From Natronohydrobacter sp. (GTDB lineage Bacteria; Pseudomonadota; Alphaproteobacteria; Rhodobacterales; Rhodobacteraceae), in assembly GCA_007116445.1 (NCBI GenBank), contig SKIM01000338.1:1-13476 (forward strand): a stretch of DNA of 13,476 bases, given 5' to 3'. The translations under genes were made by a program, and so were the position numbers. The notes under the pieces are model-generated. The model was not told the origin of the DNA. It saw nothing but the letters and a program-made list of their open reading frames with translations, and made no database searches. Below are positions 5,616 to 12,032 of the stretch, in pieces. Within the stretch, counting starts at the first letter, position 1; every line of letters starts with the position of its first letter.

Positions 5616-6814
5616 TAGGATGGAAGATATAGGGCAGGATCGGGGGTGGAGCCAGCAATGAGTCGCGCATGTTCCTGAATGGCAAAGCGATCTGTCATAC
5701 CGGAGACGTAATCTGCCACGATTCGCGCCAGATCCGTATCATCGCGTGCGTCATTGACATCGCGTTGCCATTCGGTCGGCAACAGCTCCGGCTGCATCAT
5801 GAACAGTGGGAACAGGTCCTGCACCATGGCAGTGACCCGCGCGCGCATCGTAACCACTGTCGGCGCGCGATACATGCGCGTGAACAGAAACTGCCGGATC
5901 ACTTTCAACTCGCGAAACAGCCGATCCGAAAACCGGATGATCTGCAGACGCAAATCGCGGATATCCTGCGCAGAGGTCAGATCCGCCGGCCCCAGACGCG
6001 TGTCCGCCACCAGAAGCACATCCTCGACCATCACCCCGAAAACCCGCCGCAGCGCTTCATGGCGCCGGCGCATGGGTTCAAGCCCCGGATAAAGCCGGTC
6101 AACTTCGGCAAAGGCAGGCCCGGTGATGGGCAGTTCCATCAGATCAGCCTCAGTGAACAGCCCCGAGCGCAAGCCGTCATGCAAGTCGTGATGATTATAG
6201 GCGATGTCATCTGCAATCGCGGCAACCTGCGCCTCGGCGCTGGCATAGCCCGACAATTCCAGATCGAACTGCGCATTGCATTCTGCCAGCGCATAGGGAA
6301 GCACTTCACCCTTCAATGGTGCCCCATCAGCATCCGTGACAGGCCCGTTATGCTTCGCGATCCCTTCGAGTGTCTCCCAGGTCAGATTCAGCCCATCGAA
6401 ATCCGCGTAATGGCGCTCAAGCCTGGTGACGATGCGCAACGCCTGCGCATTATGGTCGAACCCGCCATAAGGCGCCATCAGGGCACAAAGCGCATCCTCG
6501 CCCGTATGGCCGAAAGGCGGGTGACCCAGATCATGCGCGAGCGCGATCGCTTCGGCCAGATCGGTGTTCAGCCCCAAGGCATGCGCCAGCGTGCGCGCGA
6601 CCTGCGCGACCTCGATCGAATGGGTCAGCCGGGTGCGATAGTAGTCGCCCTCATGCTCGATAAATACCTGCGTCTTGTGCTTGAGACGCCGAAAGGCCGA
6701 GGAATGGATAATGCGGTCGCGGTCGCGCTGAAACGGCGAGCGAAAGGTGCTCATCGCTTCGGGATGCTTGCGCCCGCGCGATTGCTCGGGCTGGGTTGCA
6801 TAGGGTTTGAGCAT
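5612..6814 (-). CDS. dgt: dGTPase-like deoxynucleoside triphosphate triphosphohydrolase (HD domain)
   Basis: A 400-residue HD-superfamily protein of the alphaproteobacterial short dGTPase-like type. Residues 24-52 contain FRSPFQRDRDRIIHSSAFRR followed by LKHKTQVF. The metal ligands are H65 (RLTHSIEV), H94-D95 (AHDLGHPPFGHTG) and the Asp in ADDIAYNHHD. It hydrolyses dNTPs to the nucleoside and triphosphate. Substrate preference in this subfamily is broader than dGTP and often allosterically controlled. An ATG five codons upstream (6829) is in frame, but the chosen ATG has GGGAG 6 bp before it, and the family start is normally close to the PYA-(x)PE-(x)SRGR segment. It is divergent from the erpA-like gene with an 82-bp gap. 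A T7 run follows the stop. Confidence 0.92.
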   Translation of the reverse strand: MLKPYATQPEQSRGRKHPEAMSTFRSPFQRDRDRIIHSSAFRRLKHKTQVFIEHEGDYYRTRLTHSIEVAQVARTLAHALGLNTDLAEAIALAHDLGHPPFGHTGEDALCALMAPYGGFDHNAQALRIVTRLERHYADFDGLNLTWETLEGIAKHNGPVTDADGAPLKGEVLPYALAECNAQFDLELSGYASAEAQVAAIADDIAYNHHDLHDGLRSGLFTEADLMELPITGPAFAEVDRLYPGLEPMRRRHEALRRVFGVMVEDVLLVADTRLGPADLTSAQDIRDLRLQIIRFSDRLFRELKVIRQFLFTRMYRAPTVVTMRARVTAMVQDLFPLFMMQPELLPTEWQRDVNDARDDTDLARIVADYVSGMTDRFAIQEHARLIAGSTPDPALYLPSY

Positions 6815-6830
6815 GAAATCTCCCGCCATC

Positions 6831-6859
6831 TTGCCGATTGGGTCGCTTGCGCTTATATC
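6831..6859 (+). promoter_or_regulatory. Candidate promoter of the erpA-like gene, overlapping a divergent dgt -10
   Basis: TTGCCG (6831-6836) and TATATC (6854-6859) lie 17 bp apart on the plus strand. On the minus strand the same bases give TATAAG (6852-6857), a 5/6 match to a -10 for dgt. The two -10 elements overlap, so the divergent genes may compete for polymerase. Confidence 0.4.
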
Positions 6860-6896
6860 AGAGCAAAGTAATCGGATTTAACCCAAGGCCCAACCA

Positions 6897-7229
6897 ATGA
6901 CCCTAACTTTGCCACCACGCGTCAGTGATCGTGCCTTTGCCCGCCTGGCCGAGATTGCCGAAGATACCGGCGAGGTCAAGGCGCTGCGAGTCGCTGTCGA
7001 TGGCGGGGGGTGTTCGGGGTTTCAATATGACATCCGCTTCGACCAGCCCGCTGACGATGATCTGATCCTTGAACGCGACGGCCAGCGCGTGCTCATTGAT
7101 CCTGTCTCACTGCCCTTCCTGCAAAACGCTGTCATTGATTTCAGCGATGAACTGATTGGCGCGCGTTTCGTCATTGATAATCCGAACGCCTCGTCCAGTT
7201 GCGGTTGCGGCATCAGTTTTTCAATGTGA
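6897..7229 (+). CDS. erpA: A-type Fe-S cluster carrier (HesB/IscA/ErpA family)
   Basis: A 110-residue protein with the three family cysteines: C39 in GGGCSGFQYDI and C102/C104 in SSCGCGISF at the C terminus. These bind an Fe-S cluster or iron for transfer to apo-enzymes. An ErpA/IscA-type protein divergent from dgt is a familiar alphaproteobacterial arrangement, which favours ErpA over IscA, but the two are hard to separate by eye. The start is ATG 6897 with only a weak AAGG upstream. No suf or isc genes are in the window. A 7-bp-stem hairpin overlaps its stop codon. Confidence 0.9.
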   Translation: MTLTLPPRVSDRAFARLAEIAEDTGEVKALRVAVDGGGCSGFQYDIRFDQPADDDLILERDGQRVLIDPVSLPFLQNAVIDFSDELIGARFVIDNPNASSSCGCGISFSM

Positions 7230-7258
7230 TGCACGCCACCGGGCATCACGGAAATTTT
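7226..7258 (+). terminator. Possible weak terminator of the erpA-like gene
   Basis: GTGATGC (7226-7232, overlapping the stop codon) pairs perfectly with GCATCAC (7243-7249) across a 10-nt loop, followed by GGAAATTTT. Stem and T tract are both modest and are separated by a few bases, so this is only a candidate. Confidence 0.35.
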
Positions 7259-7278
7259 GCCTGACCCCGCCTGCGGTT

Positions 7279-7301
7279 TTTATTGACCATTAGTCAATAA
7301 A
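7279..7301. promoter_or_regulatory. Perfect palindrome upstream of pmtA, candidate repressor operator
   Basis: Arms TTTATTGAC (7279-7287) and GTCAATAAA (7293-7301) are exact reverse complements around a 5-bp centre (CATTA). The site ends 36 bp before the pmtA start. Its left arm contains TTGACC, a possible -35. Size and symmetry fit a dimeric regulator such as a TetR-family protein; this is inferred from shape only. It lacks the GC-rich stem of a terminator. Confidence 0.65.
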
Positions 7302-7337
7302 GCGCCACATCACTAAAAAACAGTGAAGGGGAAGCCT

Positions 7338-7955
7338 GTGAAGCCGGAATCCATAACAACGAGCTATCGTCGCTGGGCGCCTGTCTATGACTTCACATTC
7401 GGGCAGATCACCCATGCAGGCCGAAGGCATGCAACCAAAGTCGCCAACACCTCGGGTGGGCGGGTTCTCGAAGTCGGCGTCGGCACAGGGCTGGCCCTGC
7501 CCTACTACAACCCGGAACTCGACGTCACTGGCATCGATTTTTCCGAAGAGATGCTGCAGCGCGCCCGCGCCAAGGTCAGCGAGGAGAAACTCAGCCATGT
7601 CCGTGAGTTACGCCAGATGGATGCGCGCAAGCTCGATTTCCCGGACGCGAGTTTCGACATCGTGGTCGCGATGCATCTGATTTCGGTCGTGCCAGACCCC
7701 GAACAGGTCATGGCCGAGATGGCGCGGGTCTGCAAACCCGGCGGGCAGATCCTGCTGGTCAATCATTTCGCCCGTGACGAAGGCTGGCTGGCCTGGCTCG
7801 AGCGGAAATTCGCGCCATTTGCGGATTATCTCGGCTGGCACTCGAATTTCCCCAAGGATCGTGTCCTGGGCGTGCAGAGCCTGAATGTGGTTGAAGAAAA
7901 GACCCTGACAGCGCTTGGGCTTTTCACCTTCCTGCGGATGGAAAAAGCAGCCTGA
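7338..7955 (+). CDS. pmtA: Phosphatidylethanolamine N-methyltransferase, Rhodobacter type
   Basis: A 205-residue class I SAM-dependent methyltransferase. The SAM-binding motif I is VLEVGVGTGL (residues 43-52). The acidic end of strand 2 is in TGIDFSEEML (64-73). A post-motif segment reads RVCKPGGQILLVNH (130-143). The N-terminal TTSYRRWAPVYDFTFG and the overall length match the soluble PmtA of Rhodobacter sphaeroides (203 residues). By family knowledge it methylates phosphatidylethanolamine three times to phosphatidylcholine at the inner membrane. A GTG 15 bp upstream (7323) is in frame but lacks a ribosome-binding site. The chosen GTG has AAGGGG 6 bp upstream. A perfect palindrome precedes the gene, suggesting specific transcriptional control. 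Confidence 0.9.
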   Translation: MKPESITTSYRRWAPVYDFTFGQITHAGRRHATKVANTSGGRVLEVGVGTGLALPYYNPELDVTGIDFSEEMLQRARAKVSEEKLSHVRELRQMDARKLDFPDASFDIVVAMHLISVVPDPEQVMAEMARVCKPGGQILLVNHFARDEGWLAWLERKFAPFADYLGWHSNFPKDRVLGVQSLNVVEEKTLTALGLFTFLRMEKAA

Positions 7956-7969
7956 GCGGGCTTGGGCAT

Positions 7970-7998
7970 GCAGGGTGCGTGACACGCACGCACCCTGC
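7970..7998. terminator. Large hairpin between convergent pmtA and the AGCS symporter gene
   Basis: GCAGGGTGCGTG (7970-7981) and CACGCACCCTGC (7987-7998) form a perfect 12-bp stem with loop ACACG, placed between two convergent genes. Neither side has a U tract, so it may block readthrough in both directions or protect 3' ends rather than act as a classic intrinsic terminator. Confidence 0.6.
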
Positions 7999-8015
7999 CA
8001 GAGATGTCACCACCC

Positions 8016-9542
8016 TTATTTATACGCCTTGATCTGACCTGATTTCAGGCGCAACAGGTAGCTGTTCAACTCGCGCTTGACGATCGGCATCAGGAAGTAG
8101 AGCGCGATGATGTTGAAGATCGCCATCGAGAAAAGCGCTGCATCCGAGAAGTCGATGACCGCATCCAGGCTGGTAACTGCGCCCACGAAGATGAAGAAGC
8201 AGAAGGCCAGCTTGAAGACCAGTTCCTTCGTCTCGCCTTCGCCGAACATGTAGGTCCAGGCCTTCACGCCATAGTAGGACCAGGTGATCATCGTCGAGAA
8301 GGCAAAGAGGAACACCGCCACTGACAGCGCATAGGGTGCCCAGCCAAAGGCCGATCCAAACGCCGCCGAGGTCAGCGGCACACCAGCGCCCACACCTTCG
8401 ACATTCTGGATGCGCCCGTTCGCGTCAAGCAGATACATCCCCGTATTCGCATCAATCAGAAGCTGCTGGGTGATGATGATCACAAGCGCCGTCATGGTGC
8501 AGATGATGACTGTATCGATGAACGGCTCCAGCAGCGACACGAAACCCTCGCTGATCGGCTCCTTGGTGCGCACAGCCGAATGCGCAATCGCGGCCGAGCC
8601 GATGCCCGCTTCATTGGAAAACGCCGCCCGCCGGAAGCCCTGAATGATTGCGCCGACCATGCCGCCGATGATCCCCGTATCGGTGAAAGCGCCGCGGATG
8701 ATCTCGCTGAAGGCCCAGCCGATCATGTCCCAGTTCAGGATGAGGATCGCCATGCCGACAATGAAATAGCCCCCGCCCATGAAGGGCACGACCTTCTCGG
8801 TCACACGCGCGATGGACTTGATCCCGCCGACGATGACCAGAAACACGATCCCCGAAAGCACCAGCCCGGTGATCCAGGTCGGCACGCCCAGCACACTCTG
8901 CACCTGGCTTGCGGCCTGATTGGCCTGGAACATGTTGCCGCCTCCCAGCGCGCCCAGGACGCAGAAGATCGAGAACATGATCGCCATGAAACCGCCCAAA
9001 GGCAGGCCACGCTCGGCAAACCCCTTCTTTATGTAATACATCGGGCCGCCCGAGACGGAGCCGTCAGGGTATTCATTGCGGTATTTCACGCCCAGCGTGC
9101 ATTCGGTGAATTTCGATGCCATGCCCAGAAGCCCGGCGAGAATCATCCAGAACGTGGCCCCTGCCCCGCCAATCGACACTGCGACCGCGACCCCGGCAAT
9201 ATTACCCAGACCAACAGTCCCCGACAGCGCGGCAGTCAAAGCCTGAAACGGGCTGACCTCGCCCGCATCCTTGGGATCGGAATATTTGCCGCGCACGATC
9301 TGCAGGGCATGCCCGAAAGCGCGGACCTGGATGAACCCGAAATAGAGTGTAAAGACAAACGCCCCGATCACCAGCCAGCCCACGATCCACGGGATGCCAG
9401 TGCCTGGAAGATTGGCAAAGATCAGATTGACGAACCAACCTGTGGAACTCGCGAAAACCGAGTCGATCGTCTCTGCGATGCTGGCGTCGGCAGGTCTTGC
9501 CAGCGTGGCGGTCGCGGCAAGCGCCGCTAAAGCATATTTCAT
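8016..9542 (-). CDS. Sodium:alanine symporter, AGCS family
   Basis: A 508-residue, very hydrophobic inner-membrane protein with about ten or more membrane spans. Family blocks include GTVGLGNIAGVAVAVSIGG (108-126), SGGPMYYIKKG (164-174) and FSNEAGIGSAAIAHSAV (308-324). It should import alanine, glycine or a similar amino acid with Na+. The N terminus (MKYALAALAATATLARPADA, then SIAE) looks like a signal peptide with an A-x-A cleavage site after residue 20, seen in a subset of AGCS proteins. The frame is open 54 codons further upstream into the usp gene. The chosen ATG has AGGAGG 7 bp before it. It follows the universal stress protein gene by 20 bp and is almost certainly in the same operon. 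Confidence 0.93.
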   Translation of the reverse strand: MKYALAALAATATLARPADASIAETIDSVFASSTGWFVNLIFANLPGTGIPWIVGWLVIGAFVFTLYFGFIQVRAFGHALQIVRGKYSDPKDAGEVSPFQALTAALSGTVGLGNIAGVAVAVSIGGAGATFWMILAGLLGMASKFTECTLGVKYRNEYPDGSVSGGPMYYIKKGFAERGLPLGGFMAIMFSIFCVLGALGGGNMFQANQAASQVQSVLGVPTWITGLVLSGIVFLVIVGGIKSIARVTEKVVPFMGGGYFIVGMAILILNWDMIGWAFSEIIRGAFTDTGIIGGMVGAIIQGFRRAAFSNEAGIGSAAIAHSAVRTKEPISEGFVSLLEPFIDTVIICTMTALVIIITQQLLIDANTGMYLLDANGRIQNVEGVGAGVPLTSAAFGSAFGWAPYALSVAVFLFAFSTMITWSYYGVKAWTYMFGEGETKELVFKLAFCFFIFVGAVTSLDAVIDFSDAALFSMAIFNIIALYFLMPIVKRELNSYLLRLKSGQIKAYK

Positions 9543-9562
9543 GGGAAACCTCCTGAGAGCCA

Positions 9563-9997
9563 TCATGGAATAATCGTGCAAGGCACGGGGGCAACTTGTG
9601 CCAGCGTCGCCGGAACAGAGCCGAACAGCCGCGCCTGCAGGCCTTTCTCGCCTGTCCGCCCGACGATGATCTGCGTGGCCTTGTATTCGGTCGCAAGCTC
9701 GCAAATCACTTCCGCAATATGGCCGTAGCGCACTTCAGTCGATACGCTCAGCCCCTGCGCACTCAGCTTCTTGCGGATCGGATCAAGGATGACAGTCTCC
9801 GCCCGTCCGACTTCCTCCTTGCGCCGCTTGTGACGCTCGGCAACCTCTTCGGCGCTGAGGAAGGAATAGGGTGACCATTCCAGAACATGGGCAAGGATCA
9901 ACGCCGCGCCGGACGCTTTGGCCCGCGCGGCGGCATAATTGAGCGCCCTTTCCGCAGTGTCACTTCCATCATAGGCAATCAGGTAAATCTCTGCCAT
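9563..9997 (-). CDS. Universal stress protein, UspA family
   Basis: A 144-residue single-domain Usp. The N-terminal strand and Asp are seen in IYLIAYDGSD (4-13). The C-terminal ATP-binding motif G-2X-G-9X-G-S is complete: GRTG at 113-116 and GS at 126-127. It is therefore of the ATP-binding type. AGGAGG lies 6 bp before the ATG. It is the first gene of a pair with the AGCS symporter (20-bp gap). Usp genes next to transporters often encode regulators or partners of the transporter, but that link here is inferred from adjacency only. Its upstream region holds a candidate promoter and two dyad sites. Confidence 0.92.
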   Translation of the reverse strand: MAEIYLIAYDGSDTAERALNYAAARAKASGAALILAHVLEWSPYSFLSAEEVAERHKRRKEEVGRAETVILDPIRKKLSAQGLSVSTEVRYGHIAEVICELATEYKATQIIVGRTGEKGLQARLFGSVPATLAQVAPVPCTIIP

Positions 9998-10019
9998 TCG
10001 CCACCTCCTGTCAGGTCAG

Positions 10020-10048
10020 ATTATGTCATGACAATACACATCTATCAC
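10020..10048 (-). promoter_or_regulatory. Candidate promoter of the usp-AGCS operon
   Basis: On the minus strand GTGATA (10043-10048) and CATAAT (10020-10025) are 17 bp apart, matching 4/6 and 5/6 of consensus. The predicted start is near 10013, only about 15 nt before the ATG, just leaving room for the AGGAGG. The weak -35 would suit an activated promoter. A 10-bp palindrome TGTCATGACA overlaps the -10 (10024-10033). Confidence 0.4.
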
Positions 10049-10064
10049 GCCAGCGTGAGCCGTT

Positions 10065-10113
10065 TTTCGAAATATGAACGAAATATTAAGTTTTTTCGAC
10101 ATCTGTACGAAAA
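10065..10113. promoter_or_regulatory. Two tandem TTTCG-N9-CGAAA dyads upstream of usp
   Basis: Site 1 is TTTCG (10065-10069), 9 bp, CGAAA (10079-10083). Site 2 is TTTTCG (10093-10098), 9 bp, CGAAAA (10108-10113). The two spacers differ in sequence but have identical length. The centres are 29 bp apart and lie near -61 and -90 from the predicted usp start. Symmetry, repetition and position suggest binding by a dimeric regulator that I cannot identify. They also lie upstream of the divergent ABC gene. Confidence 0.55.
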
Positions 10114-10197
10114 TTTCATCCCCGCGCAGGTAAGCGCCCGCGCTGGGGCAGCGGAGATCGCGCAGCAACGACGGCCTGTCAGGGCTTGCTCCCAAAG

Positions 10198-10226
10198 GCC
10201 GGCTGACCTAAACCGAAGGGGACTAG
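10198..10226 (+). promoter_or_regulatory. Possible promoter of the ABC exporter gene (low confidence)
   Basis: In the roughly 130 bp between the dyads and the ABC start codon, a weak pair TTGCTC-N17-TAAACC can be read, ending some 30 bp before the ATG. No strong ribosome-binding site precedes the start. I see nothing else in this stretch. Confidence 0.2.
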
Positions 10227-10241
10227 CAAGAGCCAGAGCCT

Positions 10242-12029
10242 ATGACTGACAGTTCCGCCGCGCTCGATGCGCGGGCCAAATCCCGCAACATGCGCGCCCT
10301 GCGCGGTCTCTGGCCTTTCATCCGCCCCTATCGCCTGCTGCTCACAGTAGCACTGCTCGCACTGGTCATGACCGCCGCGATCACACTCACGCTTCCTCTC
10401 GCCGTGCGCCGGGTCGTGGATGGGTTCGAGGCGCGCGAAATAGCGCTGCTGAACCAGTATTTCGCAGGCGCCTTCGGCCTGGCCATTCTGCTCGCCCTGG
10501 GCACGGGGCTGCGCTATTATTTCGTAACTCGGCTGGGCGAACGCATCGTCGCGGATATTCGCAAGGCACTGTTCGCGCGTGTGATCGACCGCTCGCCTGC
10601 ATTCTACGAGCGCATCATGACAGGCGAAGTGCTCTCGCGGCTGACCACCGACACAACGCTGATCCAGTCGGTGATCGGCTCGTCGGTATCCATCGCGCTG
10701 CGCAATGCGCTGATGCTGATGGGCGGGCTTGTGCTGTTGGGGCTGACTTCGGCGAAACTGATGGGTTTCGTGCTGCTGATGGTTCCCGCGATCATCGTGC
10801 CGATCGTCGTGATGGGCCGCAAGCTGCGCCGTTTGAGCCGTGAAAATCAGGACTGGATTGCAGCCTCTTCGGGCAATGCTTCTGAAGCGCTGAGTGCCGT
10901 GCAGACTGTGCAGGCCAATACCCACGAAGCCGCCAGCCGCGCCGCTTTCGATGATGTGACGGAGACCAGTTTCGATGTGGCGCGCCGCCGTATCCTGACC
11001 CGCGCGATGCTGACCGTGATTGTGATCTTTCTGGTTTTTGCGGGGATCCTCGGCACACTCTGGGTGGGCGCGCGCGATGTGGCGGACGGGGCGATGTCGC
11101 CCGGCGAGCTGGCGCAATTCGTGATCTACGCAGTGATCGTCGCAGGCTCTGTCGGTGCACTGTCGGAAATCTGGTCGGAATTGCAGCGCGCGGCCGGGGC
11201 GACCGAGCGGCTGGTGGAATTGCTCGAAGCCACCGATGCCGTGCAAGACCCCGCCACGCCGCGCACCCTGCCCCGCCCCACGCGCGGCGCAGTCACTTTC
11301 GAGGATGTGCACTTCCACTACCCCACGCGCCCCGGCCAGCAGGCGCTTGACGGCGTGACCCTGCAGGTGCGCGCAGGCGAGACAGTCGCACTGGTGGGGC
11401 CGTCAGGGGCCGGCAAAACCACGATCCTGCAACTTTTGATGCGGTTTTATGACCCTCTGAAGGGGCGTGTGCTGATCGACGGGGTCGATATTCGCGACAT
11501 GGCCCGCAGCGATTTTCGGCGCGCCCTGGCGCTGGTCCCCCAGGATCCAGTGATCTTCGCAGCCTCGGCCATGGAAAACATTCGCTTCAGCCGACCAGAG
11601 GCGCGCGATGATGAGGTGATCGCCGCCGCCCGCGCGGCCAATGCGCAGAGTTTCATCGAAAAACTCCCCGATGGGTATAACACTGAACTTGGCGAGCGCG
11701 GCGTCATGCTATCGGGCGGTCAACGCCAGCGGATCGCACTCGCGCGTGCCATTCTGCGCGACGCACCGATTCTGCTGCTCGATGAAGCCACCAGCGCGCT
11801 GGACGCGGAATCGGAAGCCGCTGTGCAGCGCGCTGTCGACCACCTGTCGCGCGACCGCACCACGATCGTGATCGCCCACCGCCTTGCGACGGTCAAACAG
11901 GCCGACCGGATCGTGGTATTTGACGAGGGGCGCATCATCGCCACGGGCACGCATGACGAACTTGTGGCGCAAGACGGGCTTTATGCGCGGCTGGCGCGAC
12001 TGCAATTCACGGCCGAGCGTGCCGCCTGA
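10242..12029 (+). CDS. ABC exporter half-transporter (ABCB/MsbA-like), fused TMD and NBD
   Basis: A 595-residue protein. An N-terminal exporter-type membrane domain (about 20-320, six helices) includes the LGERIVADIRKALFARVI coupling region (98-115). The C-terminal ATPase has Walker A GPSGAGKTT (386-394), Q-loop Gln434 in VPQDP, signature LSGGQ (490-494), Walker B ILLLDE (510-515) and H-loop His546. All catalytic residues are present. It should work as a homodimer in the inner membrane, exporting lipid or drug-like substrates; the substrate cannot be read from sequence. The start is ATG 10242, with only a weak GAG-rich stretch upstream; MRALRGL at residue 17 is a possible internal alternative. 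Its stop codon is 3 bp from that of the convergent DUF3422 gene, with no terminator between. Confidence 0.93.
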   Translation: MTDSSAALDARAKSRNMRALRGLWPFIRPYRLLLTVALLALVMTAAITLTLPLAVRRVVDGFEAREIALLNQYFAGAFGLAILLALGTGLRYYFVTRLGERIVADIRKALFARVIDRSPAFYERIMTGEVLSRLTTDTTLIQSVIGSSVSIALRNALMLMGGLVLLGLTSAKLMGFVLLMVPAIIVPIVVMGRKLRRLSRENQDWIAASSGNASEALSAVQTVQANTHEAASRAAFDDVTETSFDVARRRILTRAMLTVIVIFLVFAGILGTLWVGARDVADGAMSPGELAQFVIYAVIVAGSVGALSEIWSELQRAAGATERLVELLEATDAVQDPATPRTLPRPTRGAVTFEDVHFHYPTRPGQQALDGVTLQVRAGETVALVGPSGAGKTTILQLLMRFYDPLKGRVLIDGVDIRDMARSDFRRALALVPQDPVIFAASAMENIRFSRPEARDDEVIAAARAANAQSFIEKLPDGYNTELGERGVMLSGGQRQRIALARAILRDAPILLLDEATSALDAESEAAVQRAVDHLSRDRTTIVIAHRLATVKQADRIVVFDEGRIIATGTHDELVAQDGLYARLARLQFTAERAA

Positions 12030-12032
12030 GCC

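Noticed and set aside
5669..6871. 400-codon plus-strand open frame antisense to dgt
   Set aside because: It is a shadow of dgt created by high GC at third positions. The composition is unlike a real protein and there is no ribosome-binding site, while dgt has complete catalytic motifs.
9543..9704. 54-codon upstream extension of the AGCS gene
   Set aside because: It would overlap usp, and an AGGAGG lies properly spaced before the internal ATG at 9542.
10024..10033. TGTCATGACA palindrome next to the usp start
   Set aside because: It is only 10 bp without extension and overlaps a predicted -10. It is mentioned with the promoter but not claimed as an operator.
10179..11318. 379-codon minus-strand open frame opposite the ABC exporter
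   Set aside because: The translation is low-complexity His/Gln/Arg sequence with no domain. The opposite strand encodes a full exporter membrane domain.
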